Shown in pieces: positions 1 through 7,336 of a stretch of 64,000 nucleotides of DNA. This DNA comes from Nitrospira sp. CR1.1 (GTDB taxonomy: Bacteria; Nitrospirota; Nitrospiria; Nitrospirales; Nitrospiraceae): the NCBI GenBank assembly GCA_014055465.1, contig WIAF01000001.1:1-64000 (forward strand). Reading direction: 5' to 3'. Under the pieces are notes generated by a model, which was not told where the DNA came from, ran no database searches, and worked only from the letters and a program-made list of their open reading frames with translations. Numbering within the stretch: the first letter of the stretch is position 1; each line of letters starts with the position of its first letter. The translations under genes and the position numbers were made by a program.

Positions 1-583
1 CCTCTTTGAGCTTGGCGTTTTGGAACCGGAGCGAAATGGGCTGACTGGATCCGCCAAACATCTTCGTGGAGCGCTGTTGTGCCGTGATCTCGGTAATGTG
101 GGTCAGGGCCTGCGTCAGATTCGGATCGAGTTCGACGGCCCGTTCATAGGCTGTGAGGGCCTCTTCGGAGCGGCCCAGGTTGAGCAGCTTATCGGCCGTG
201 TGCAGTTGATCGTTCGCTTCCTTCAGTCGAAGCGCATCGGCCATACCCGTATGGTGCTCGAGTTTCGTCGGATCAAGCCCCAGCGCGGCCTTAAACTCAG
301 TCAGGGCATCCGCGATGCGACGCTCCTCCAATGCCCGACGTCCATTGGTGTAGTGGGGGCCCGCCGCCTGTTGCTTGGCGATCTCAAGTTTGTTTTTGAG
401 GGCTTCATCGAAGGGGTCCGTCTTGAGGGCGTCCCGATAGGCCACTACGGCCTTATCCCATTCACCCTCCTCGGCCAGGCGCTCCGCGCGTCGCAAGGTG
501 GGTGACGCGCAACCGGTCAATAGGGTGACCATAAGGGCCAGAGCCGTGATGCCATACCATGGTCGCGAAGCAGGTTCCCGCAT
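1..583 (-). CDS. TPR-containing secretin-like lipoprotein, N-terminal part (runs off the window edge)
   Basis: The frame opens at an ATG at 583 and stays open to the window edge, so only the first 194 or so residues are seen. They begin with a lipoprotein signal peptide: a hydrophobic ITALALMVTLLTG stretch followed by lipobox LTGC near residue 25. Several TPR-like helical pairs follow (for example AERLAEEGEWDKAVVAYRDA, then a repeat around LGRSEEALTAYERAVELDP). The last visible residues, PISLRFQNAKLKE, resemble the start of the STN/secretin N0 domain of PilQ/GspD proteins, where that phrase typically opens the secretin part. I infer an outer-membrane secretin of a type IV pilus or type II secretion system with an N-terminal TPR block. 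The secretin domain itself lies outside the window. Confidence 0.72.
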   Translation of the reverse strand, partial: MREPASRPWYGITALALMVTLLTGCASPTLRRAERLAEEGEWDKAVVAYRDALKTDPFDEALKNKLEIAKQQAAGPHYTNGRRALEERRIADALTEFKAALGLDPTKLEHHTGMADALRLKEANDQLHTADKLLNLGRSEEALTAYERAVELDPNLTQALTHITEITAQQRSTKMFGGSSQPISLRFQNAKLKE

Positions 584-860
584 ACAGCAGTTCTCCAAGA
601 AAATTGTCCTGTGCTGAACAAAAATCCGGCGGATCTAGAAATCTCACTCGAGAACAGGCATGGCCGGGAATCAGTGTCAGCAAGACCCTGTCATGTTTAA
701 CCTGAGAAGTTCTGAGCGACAATCACCCCAGTAGTAGGGACTCAAAAGAAGGGAGAGGAAGTCCTCCAGGAGACAACGAAAGGGATTTCGAAGAAGTGGA
801 GGCAGGAAACAAGCTTGTTAACGATTCTCTCACTAAGAGGCCTGCTCGCAGAAAATCCCC
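584..860. other. intergenic region upstream of the TPR-secretin gene
   Basis: This is the presumed promoter region of the minus-strand TPR-secretin gene, ending at the IS1182 tip. No convincing ORF, hairpin or named regulatory motif was seen; short ORFs crossing it lack domain resemblance. Confidence 0.4.
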
Positions 861-939
861 CTAGCAGGCTGTTGACAAACCCTCTCCTCCGCCCGCCGCA
901 AATATGATAAGAGAGGCGTCCATCAGGAGGATCCTCCCT

Positions 940-1450
940 ATGATGGGTACAGCCGATCCGCAGCCGTCGATGTTCTACCACATCAATCTGGAGCAGTTTG
1001 TGACCGCCGATCACCCGATGCGGAAGATCCGGCCGTTGATCGATACGGAACGAATCCGACAGCTCTGCGAGCCGCTCTATGCAGACACTGGCCGGCCGTC
1101 GATTCCACCGGAGCAGCTGTTTCTGGCCCTCCTAGGCGGCTATCTCCTGGGCGTGACCTCCGAGCGGGCCTTGGTGCGCGAGCTCACAGGGAACCTGGTC
1201 CTCCGCTGGTTTGTGGGGCTGGACTTGGATCAGACGCCATGGGACCACTCCACGTTCTCGCAGAACCGGACGCGGCGCTTTACGGAGAGCGGTCTGCTCG
1301 AACAGTTGTTTGATGAGACCGTGGCGCTGGCGATCAAGCAGAAACTGGTCTCGCATCATACGACCCTGGACGGCACGCTCGTGCAGGCCAATGCGTCGCA
1401 CAAGAGCTTCGTGCCCATGGAAGTGTTCCTGAAGCCGGAGGAGTACAAGC
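940..1450 (+). pseudogene. IS1182-family transposase, 5' part (disrupted)
   Basis: This encodes the N-terminal half of a DDE transposase. It contains the N-terminal DUF772-like block (FYHINLEQFVTADHPMRKIR, then a PPEQLFLALLGGYLLG stretch) and the first catalytic aspartate in TTLDGTLVQANASHK. The ATG at 940 is preferred over 904 because an AGGAGG lies about 10 nt upstream. The frame is cut after GAG GAG TAC AAG C at 1450, where the IS21-family element begins. The continuation is at 3600-4237, and the two parts join in frame to 382 residues when the insertion and one copy of the target duplication are removed. The gene cannot make a full transposase in its present state. Confidence 0.85.
1446..1450. 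repeat. target site duplication (CAAGC), left copy, of the first IS21-family element
   Basis: CAAGC at 1446-1450 directly precedes the left tip of the IS21-family element and is repeated at 3595-3599 directly after its right tip. The sequence is part of the interrupted IS1182 transposase codons, and removing one copy restores the frame, which confirms the insertion point. Confidence 0.88.
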
Positions 1451-1554
1451 TGTCAGCACCGATGATAGAAGTCTCCTGAACACCGAACTAGGAAGTCCCC
1501 TTCACAGCGACCACAATGTCCCTCGAGTCATGGCTACCATGGGAGGAGGGACGG

Positions 1555-2739
1555 ATGCTGACAAAGGAGGGCTTTATCGTGATTCAGGCGCTCATCCGAC
1601 AAGGAGTGTATCTCTGCGACATCGCGCGACAACTCGGCGTGCATCCGAAAACCGTCCGGCGGGCGCTCTTGCGTGGCCGCGCGCCAGATGGGCGCCGGGG
1701 GCGGCGACGTAGTCAGCTCGATCCCTATCGAGCCGACATCGACCGGCTCCTCACGGCCGGGGTGTGGAACGCTGTGGTGATCTTCCGCGAATTGCAGGCG
1801 AAGGGATATGCCGGGCAGCTCTCGATTCTACGGGACTACATTCGACCGAAGCGAACACTCCGTCCCAGCCGGGCGACCGTGCGGTTTGAAACCGAGCCCG
1901 GCCACCAGATGCAGAGTGACTGGGCGGTCATCCAGAGCGAGATTGCCGGCCGACCGACGACGGTGGCCTTTATCGTCAACACGCTGGGCTTCTCTCGCCG
2001 CATTCATTTCTGGTGCAGTCACTCGACCGATGCTGAACATACCTACGAGGGCCTGATCGGGCCTTCGAATGGTTCGGCGGCGTCCCGCACGAAGTGCTGG
2101 TCGATAATCAGAAGGCGGCGGTGTTGGAGCACCCACGTGGCGGCCTGGTGCAGTTCCATCCACGATTCCTCGATCTGGCCGGCCACTACGGCTTCGTCCC
2201 GAAAGCCTCTCGTCCGGCCCGGGCTCAGACGAAGGGCAAGGACGAGCGGATGGTGGGCTATATCAAACACCACTTCTTCGTCCGCTATCGCCAGTTCGAG
2301 AGTTGGGCCCATCTCAATCAGGTGGCGGAGCACTGGCTGCGGGAGGAAGCGGACCAACGCCGCCACGGCACCGTCCATCAGATTGTCGCCGAGCGGTTTG
2401 CGACCGAGGCGCCCGCCCTGCAGCCGCTCCCGCCCCCAGCGCTACGACACGTCCTATTGGGAACTCCGGCAAGTCAGTTGGGATACCTATATTGAGGTGC
2501 GCGGGAATCGCTACAGTGTCCCCGCCGCTCTCGCTGGCCGCCGCGTCTCGGTCCGGCTGTCGCTCGACGAGGTGTTGAGCGTCTTCGAGGGGGAGACCTG
2601 CGTGGCTCGTCATGCCCTCGTCCCCGCCACGGCCGGCTGGGTCACCGTTCCCGAGCACCATGCGGCGCTCTGGGCCTCCACGATGGAGGTTGAGCATCGT
2701 CCGCTGAGTGTCTACGAGGAGGTGAGCACATGGAGTTAA
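1555..2739 (+). pseudogene. istA: IS21-family transposase IstA with two compensating frameshifts
   Basis: The start at 1555 has a GGAGGAGGG Shine-Dalgarno just upstream. Residues 1-60 form a helix-turn-helix (IARQLGVHPKTVRRALLRG), followed by the catalytic core with the first Asp in MQSDWAVI. At about 2058 the reading frame of homology shifts, as if one base were lost in ATCGGGCC. The second Asp (EVLVDNQKAAV) and the Glu region (KGKDERMVGYIKH) are encoded in the neighbouring frame up to a C5 run at 2433-2437, where an extra base returns the homology to the first frame (YDTSYWELRQV to the end). The first frame happens to have no stop in between, so it looks like one continuous ORF but would give a protein without two of the three DDE residues. 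A sequencing error at these two sites is possible. Confidence 0.82.
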
Positions 2740-3512
2740 CGCACCTCCTCGAACGCCTCAAGATGGAGCACCTGCTCACGCAACTCGATGGCGTCTGTGA
2801 GCAGGCCGCCAAAAGCGATCTGGACTATCAAGGATTTCTCGCCCGCGCCTTGGAAGTCGAATGGCACGGCCGCCAGCAGCGCGGGATTGAAAGTCGGTTG
2901 AAGCTCGCGCGGTTCCCGTGGCTCAAGACGCTCGACCAGTTTGAATTTGAGTTCCAACCCTCGATCGATCGGAAGGTGATCCGGGAACTCGCGGGACTGA
3001 GTTTTGTCGACCGGACGGAGAACGTCATTCTGCTGGGGCCGCCCGGCGTCGGCAAAACGCATCTGGCGATTGCCCTTGGTATCAAGGCCGTCGAAGGGGG
3101 CGCTTCCGTCTTCTTCTTGACCCTAGAGACTCTCATGAGCCGCCTCGTCCGGGCACGCCATGAAAATCGATTGGAGCGAACGTTACAACAGTTGGCCTAC
3201 CCCCGGTTGCTGATCCTGGATGAACTTGGCTATCTCCCGCTCTCCCGGGATGAAGCCAGTCTCTTCTTCCGCCTGCTCGTCCGCCGCTACGAGCGGGGCA
3301 GCCTCATCGTGACCAGCAATAAAAGCTTTGCGGATTGGGGCGAGGTCTTCAATGACCACGTGCTGGCGACGGCGATCCTGGACCGCCTCCTCCATCACGC
3401 GACCACGATTAATATCAAAGGCGAGAGCTACCGGCTTCGGGAAAAGAAAAAGGCCGGGCTCCTGGGACGGCGTTCGATCGCGGCCGACGAGGCCACCGAG
3501 GGCCCCACCTGA
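2730..3512 (+). CDS. istB: IS21-family transposition helper ATPase IstB (first copy)
   Basis: This is a DnaA/DnaC-like AAA+ ATPase of 260 residues that works with IstA in target selection and transposition. The Walker A motif GPPGVGKTHLAIA lies near residue 103 and the Walker B motif LLILDELGYLPL near residue 160. A sensor-like region (LIVTSNKSFADWGEVF) and an arginine-containing C-terminus (INIKGESYRLREK) follow, as in IstB. Its ATG overlaps the last 10 nt of istA, the arrangement expected for translational coupling in IS21 elements. The gene appears intact. Confidence 0.93.
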   Translation: MELTHLLERLKMEHLLTQLDGVCEQAAKSDLDYQGFLARALEVEWHGRQQRGIESRLKLARFPWLKTLDQFEFEFQPSIDRKVIRELAGLSFVDRTENVILLGPPGVGKTHLAIALGIKAVEGGASVFFLTLETLMSRLVRARHENRLERTLQQLAYPRLLILDELGYLPLSRDEASLFFRLLVRRYERGSLIVTSNKSFADWGEVFNDHVLATAILDRLLHHATTINIKGESYRLREKKKAGLLGRRSIAADEATEGPT

Positions 3513-3594
3513 TCCTCGCCAGTGGACAAGAAGACCGGTGAAGAGGGGACATTCTACATCGGTGATTTCGGGACAACCATCATCGGTGTTGACA

Positions 3595-3599
3595 CAAGC
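3595..3599. repeat. target site duplication (CAAGC), right copy, of the first IS21-family element
   Basis: This is the second copy of the 5-bp repeat flanking the IS21-family element; the first copy is at 1446-1450. Confidence 0.88.
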
Positions 3600-4237
3600 G
3601 GCGGATTCGCTCGCTGGATACGGACGCGGCGCCAGAGCCGCCCCAGGATCCGGGCAATCCCACGGTCCTGTTTCGCGGCGAGCGGCGGTCCAATCAGACG
3701 CATGTCTCCACCACCGATCCCGACGCCAAACTGGCGAACAAGGGGAATGGGACGGCCGCGATGGTGGGCTATACCGTCAATGGATTGATGGAGAATCGCC
3801 ATCGGCTCCTGCTGGGGATCAATGTCGAATCGTTTCGAGGGCCGGCTTCCGAGATGGACGGCGGGCGGGCGTTGCTGGATCGGTTTCATGCGACGCAGGA
3901 TCTTCGGATTCAGACGGTGGGGGCGGATAAAGGCTATTTTGCCAAGCCGTTTCTGACCGCCCTCGTGCGCCGGCGGATCACCCCACACATTGCGGCCAAG
4001 ACGACGGGACGAGAGGCCATCCATCAGCGGGTGCGTCGGCTGAGTCGGACCGTGGGCTATCGCCTCTCGCAACGGGCGCGCAAGAAGATCGAAGAACTCT
4101 GGGGCGAGGCGAAATGCTGGCACGGGTTCCGGCGGTTTCAGCGACGGGGACTGCGGCAGGTTCGAGACGAAGCGTATCTGATGGGCTGGCTGCTGAATCT
4201 GAAACGGCTGGCGAACATACTCCCGGCCCCGGCCTAG
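3600..4237 (+). pseudogene. IS1182-family transposase, 3' part (disrupted)
   Basis: This is the C-terminal half of the transposase interrupted at 1450. Read in the frame joining AAG C|GG CGG ATT CGC it gives RRIRSLDTDAAPEPPQDPGN and continues through FRGERRSNQTHVSTTDPDA, MVGYTVNGLMENRHRLLLG, the second catalytic Asp in VGADKGYFAKPF and the Glu region KKIEELWGEAKCWHGFRRF to the stop at 4237. All motifs are intact, so excision of the IS21 element would be enough to restore the gene. Confidence 0.85.
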
Positions 4238-4401
4238 AGGGGGCACACGGCGACTAGGGCTATGCGGTGGGGGCATGAGAGAGCAGACAATGGACGGCTC
4301 ACACTCCATGCCGGACAGACCAATCGCCCAACAGAGACCTGAGTGAGTACCGCCGTGACAGTGAAACCGTTTCAAAAGCTAGTTTGTCAACAGCTTGCTA
4401 G

Positions 4402-4918
4402 ACTGCACAAACAACGCAGAAATTGTGGGGCGCATTCGGGTTTTGCATAAGCAGCCTGAAGGGGTGGCATGACAGCCTGATGAGGCAGTCGCTATGCAAT
4501 ACACCACACTCGAGAATACCTACCTGATCTGCCATCGATGTGAATGGCAAACGACGCGAACCTAAAGGTCGACGGGCAGCGGGTGCATGTGGCGTCCGTG
4601 CTTCGGAGGAGCGGGGTGGCATGCCCCATTGTGCTGAGACTCTGCCACCGAACAATCATGCCGAAGAAGGAAATCGCCGGCAGACGCGGGTGATCGTAGA
4701 AGCATTACGGCTTCCCAGGCACTACGTCTGTCGTGTCAAGTTGGAAATTTGACAGCAGCCGCGCCTCTGGCGACGCGCAGGCCCCTGAGACTGATTCGCA
4801 AGGCGGCGGACTCGCTGTATACTTAACAGCACTCGAAATGGTCAATTCTTACCATTGGGGTGACTCAGCAGCCATTCAAACTGGACAGGCGCCTGGAATT
4901 GCATTTCATTCGCGTTTA
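4402..4918. other. intergenic region between the IS1182 element and a hypothetical gene
   Basis: No ORF with recognisable homology was found. A 23-codon ORF at 4494-4565 has a CxxC pair (ICHRCEW) but no clear start signal and is too short to call. The rest of the stretch shows nothing I can name. Confidence 0.35.
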
Positions 4919-5296
4919 TTATGGCACGACGTTGTAAAGATCACTTAAATAGTTATGCACTCTCCTGGCATAGTACGCCTTCATATGGGGGTTGAAGTCA
5001 GATTGCTCCCCTTCAATCTCAGCTAGAAACTGATGAAGGTCTTCCCGTAACTCAGTCAACTTCAGTCCCGCAACCAACTTAGCTGTAGACATAGTCTCCG
5101 GTTCCTTCCGAAGCGCCAACCATGTACGTAGTGCTTCTACAAACACACCACGCGTTTCTGGGTCCTGGGCAAGAAGCCTCTCCATGTGCTCTTTGAGGTA
5201 CGCATATGTCGCCTCTCCGGATTCTGGGGCGGGACTCCGCTGCATTATGTATAACATCCATGTTGTTAATTCTTTTTTATTTATGGCAAGTATCAT
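4919..5296 (-). CDS. hypothetical protein (125 residues)
   Basis: This is an ORF with reasonable codon use but no family I recognise. The product is soluble and mostly helical-looking, with a mid-region LKEHMERLLAQDPETRGVF and a C-terminal HMKAYYARRVHNYLSDLYN. There is no signal peptide, membrane segment or metal motif. Translation could start at the first Met or at one of the Mets near residues 14 and 18 (MLYIMQRSPAPESGE). It lies alone between two insertion elements, so it may be cargo or a leftover of the original chromosome. Confidence 0.5.
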   Translation of the reverse strand: MILAINKKELTTWMLYIMQRSPAPESGEATYAYLKEHMERLLAQDPETRGVFVEALRTWLALRKEPETMSTAKLVAGLKLTELREDLHQFLAEIEGEQSDFNPHMKAYYARRVHNYLSDLYNVVP

Positions 5297-5383
5297 ATTC
5301 CTCTGATTGCCTCACCTGGAATCGACAAATAAACTGGCACCTCTAGATCTCCTCCTGACATTGGCCCCATTCTGAGACGGTTC

Positions 5384-6229
5384 TTAACCAGAGCAGAGAG
5401 CTTCTTCGACGGTCGGTTGTCCCTGACGTTGTGCGACGAACTCATTCGGGGTCAGGTGCCCAAGCGAGCTGTGAGGCCGACGCTGATTGTAGTCCACCCG
5501 CCAGGCTTCGATGAGGGCCTGCGCCTCGGCCAACGAGGCGAACTGATGCACGTTCAAGCACTCGTCCCGTAGGCGCCCGTTAAACGATTCAATAAACGCA
5601 TTTTCCACGGGTTTGCCCGGTCAGTTGGACGCCTCGCCGATAGGCCCAATCCTCCAAGGCGCGCGATTGGAATTCCGTCCCATGATCCACCGTGATCGAG
5701 CGGGGCACCGCTGGTGTGTCCAGGACACGATCAAGCACCTGCCCGACCATCTCTCCCGTCATCCGAAACCCTACCTCTAGTATAGGACTGTGCCGACTCC
5801 AATTATCCACGACCGTGAAGATCCGAAACGATCGCCCGTCTGCGAGGGTATCATGCACAAAGTCCATGCTCCAGCGCTCGGTCGGGCCCATCGGTACCGG
5901 AGCTGGGCCTCGGTGCAACGCGATATGCTTTCGTCTCCGCACTCGCATCCGCAGCTGGAGCCCATCGAGCCGATACAAGCGGCGAACGCGCTTGCGATTG
6001 ATGAGCCACCCCTCACGCCGCAGCAAGACCCAAATCCGCATGTAGCCAAACCGAGGCCGCGCATGAGCCAAATCACGAATGCGCAGCCGAAGCGCCGACT
6101 GATCTTTCGCGCGGCTGCGTCGATACCACGAGGCTCGACCAAACTGTGCTAAGCGACAGGCCCGCGCACAGCTCACCTGAAACGTCCCGTGAAACCACTG
6201 GGCCAGTTCCCGGCGGCGGGCGGGCCTTA
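5384..6229 (-). pseudogene. IS3-family transposase OrfB, frame broken near 5620
   Basis: OrfB carries the integrase core with DDE residues: Asp in MDFVHDTL, Asp in ITVDHGTEF, and Glu in ENAFIESFNGRLRDE. Comparison with the usual family phrase GVQLDFIRPGKPVENAF shows the present copy reads GVQL and then jumps directly into PGKPVENAF in another frame. This is consistent with loss of about 11 nt around 5620. The N-terminal portion before the break (5589-6176) and the C-terminal portion (5384-5608) are otherwise intact. The natural product would be an OrfAB fusion made by minus-one frameshifting at the upstream A7G. Confidence 0.85.
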
Positions 6230-6493
6230 GACTTTTTTTCGCAGGGCCTCCGACAGCATGTGCTTATCCAGCGAGAGGTCGGCCACCAGCCGTTTGAGCC
6301 GGGCGTTCTCCTCTTCCACCTGCTGCAGCCGCCGGAGTTCGCTCACGCCCAGATGCGCGTATTTCTTTTTCCAGGCGTAGAAGGTTTGCTCGGCAACGCC
6401 CAGCTGCCGACAGACATCGCCAACCGGGGTGCCACTCTCGGCCTGTCGGATGGCATACACGATCTGCTCTTCGGAAAATCGTGACCGCTTCAT
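6227..6493 (-). CDS. IS3-family OrfA (helix-turn-helix protein)
   Basis: The 88-residue OrfA begins MKRSRFSEEQIVYAIRQ, the canonical HTH_Tnp_1 opening (GDVCRQLGVAEQTFYAWKKK), followed by a leucine-rich coiled-coil segment (ELRRLQQVEEENARLKRLVA) that mediates multimerisation. The start at 6493 is preferred because AAAGGAG lies 9 nt upstream; a longer in-frame extension to 6532 has no such signal. OrfA ends in CGA AAA AAA GTC TAA, which contains the slippery run used to join it to OrfB. Confidence 0.9.
   Translation of the reverse strand: MKRSRFSEEQIVYAIRQAESGTPVGDVCRQLGVAEQTFYAWKKKYAHLGVSELRRLQQVEEENARLKRLVADLSLDKHMLSEALRKKV
6232..6239 (-). promoter_or_regulatory. A7G slippery site for programmed minus-one frameshift (OrfA to OrfAB)
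   Basis: On the minus strand the sequence is CG AAAAAAA G TCTAA. Slipping back one base in the A run converts ...AAA AAA GTC stop into ...AAA AAA AGT CTA AGG, which continues into the OrfB frame (SLRPARRRELAQWF). This matches the A-AAA-AAG/A type signal described for IS3-family elements. Function is inferred, not shown. Confidence 0.75.
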
Positions 6494-6589
6494 CGATCCA
6501 CTCCTTTCGTCGGGGACCGCCGAAGCCGCCATTCTACTCTCGTTTTAGATTGCCGTCGTTTTCCGGGGAGACGTCACTCCGGCATACGG

Positions 6590-6896
6590 TCCTCGCTCAC
6601 TGGAGTCGCTCCAGTCCAATCGTGGAGGCGAGGGGACGGGGCCTCGTTCCATCACGCTGATCATGGGACAGAATTCCAATCGCGCGCACTCGAAGACTGG
6701 TCCTATATGCGAGATGTCCAGAGCGGCTTCATAGATAGGGCAAACCGGGGGAAAATGCCTTCAATGGATCATTCATTAATGGGCACATGCGTGATAAGCG
6801 CTTGAACGTGTTCAGTTCGCCTCACTGGCCGAAGCACAAGTAGTCCTCGACGCATGGCGGCTCGACGACAAGACACGCCCCCGCAACCGCTACTGA
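6590..6896 (+). pseudogene. degenerate remnant of an IS3-family OrfB on the plus strand
   Basis: Translating the plus strand piecewise gives fragments that line up in order with the OrfB just to the left: PRSIT, then DHGTEFQSRALEDWSY, PGENAF, an NGHMRDKRLNV-like stretch and QFASLAEAQVVLDAWRLD. They are separated by small frameshifts and stops. The order and spacing fit the last third of an IS3-family transposase. It lies directly beside the CTCC duplication of the newer IS3 copy and in the opposite orientation, so it is an independent, older insertion. Its end overlaps the 3' end of the minus-strand lipoprotein gene. Confidence 0.72.
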
Positions 6897-7336
6897 ACTT
6901 TGAGCTGATTTGGAATAAACAATTGACCAGTTTTCTCTATGACGGGAATATTCCCTTGCCAATTGTTTTCAAATTTTCGAGGAATAAAAAATAACCCTTT
7001 ATCGGACAGCAACCAATGAGGAGTGAAACTTCGACCAGAACGGGCATATTCATTTACTTGCTCAGAATATCGGGCAAAGATCTCGCCTGTCACAGCCTCA
7101 ACGGTTACTCCATTACGCAGAGTATTTGGATCACTTCTTGGTGCTCCCACAATGGGATCCTCCGCCTTACATTCTCCTGGTGATATTTTCGTAATACGTT
7201 TTCGAGCACCATTTCCGAATACAGAAGTGACCACGACCGGCATGTTGTAACCATTACACAGCACCGGACTATACATAATGTCGCAGCTCGGCAGGACCAG
7301 CAGCCCTGCTGTAGCGACTAATCTCAGGAAGTGCAT
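6890..7336 (-). CDS. small lipoprotein next to the RHS C-terminus (candidate immunity protein)
   Basis: This gene encodes about 148 residues beginning MHFLRLVATAGLLVLPSC, a short lipoprotein-type signal with Cys at about residue 18. The remainder is predicted to be beta-rich (MPVVVTSVFGNGARKRITKI, SPGEC) with no family I recognise. It starts 21 nt after the stop of the RHS gene in the same direction, the position usually held by the immunity gene of RHS polymorphic toxins. Export to the envelope would suit protection against a toxin delivered from outside. The immunity role is inference from position only. A longer frame up to 7372 overlaps the RHS stop and is less likely because the signal peptide starts at 7336. 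Confidence 0.6.
   Translation of the reverse strand: MHFLRLVATAGLLVLPSCDIMYSPVLCNGYNMPVVVTSVFGNGARKRITKISPGECKAEDPIVGAPRSDPNTLRNGVTVEAVTGEIFARYSEQVNEYARSGRSFTPHWLLSDKGLFFIPRKFENNWQGNIPVIEKTGQLFIPNQLKVQ

Larger units (their letters stand above)
1451..3594 (+). mobile_element. IS21-family insertion sequence nested in the IS1182-family transposase
   Basis: The left tip TGTCAGCACCGATGAT (1451) and the reverse complement of the right tip TGTCAACACCGATGAT (ending 3594) form inverted repeats with one mismatch over 16 nt. A second CACCGATG copy lies about 24 bp inside the right tip, as expected for the multiple IstA-binding repeats of IS21 ends. The element is flanked by 5-bp direct repeats and encodes overlapping istA and istB in the usual order. 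The istA gene carries two compensating frameshifts, so this copy may not be active. Confidence 0.9.
861..4401 (+). mobile_element. IS1182-family insertion sequence, interrupted by an IS21-family element
   Basis: The tips are inverted repeats: CTAGCAGGCTGTTGACAAAC at 861-880 matches the reverse complement of the right end at 4382-4401 with one mismatch. The CTAG at each tip is itself palindromic, so it may be a 4-bp target duplication (element proper 865-4397) rather than part of the repeat. Between the tips is a single DDE transposase gene of IS1182 type, split at 1450/3600 by a complete IS21-family insertion. Without the insertion the element would be about 1.4 kb, within the usual range for short IS1182 relatives. 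Confidence 0.82.
5356..6576 (-). mobile_element. IS3-family insertion sequence (defective)
   Basis: The tips begin TGAC on both sides (TGACATTGGCCCC at 5356 and, read on the minus strand from 6576, TGACGTCTCCCC) with partial inverted-repeat similarity including a shared GACGG about 20 nt in. The element is flanked by the direct repeat CTCC at 5352-5355 and 6577-6580, a 4-bp duplication typical of the family. The length is 1,221 bp. It carries orfA and orfB in the usual overlapping arrangement, with an A7G slippery site between them. The orfB frame is broken near 5620, so this copy should be unable to transpose on its own. Confidence 0.85.

Noticed and set aside
3554..4375. 273-codon open frame on the minus strand
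   Set aside because: It is antisense to the IS1182 transposase and crosses the IS21/IS1182 junction, so it cannot be an evolved gene.
4494..4565. 23-codon ORF with ICHRCEW
   Set aside because: The CxxC pair is suggestive of a zinc ribbon, but the ORF has no good ribosome site and is too short to judge.
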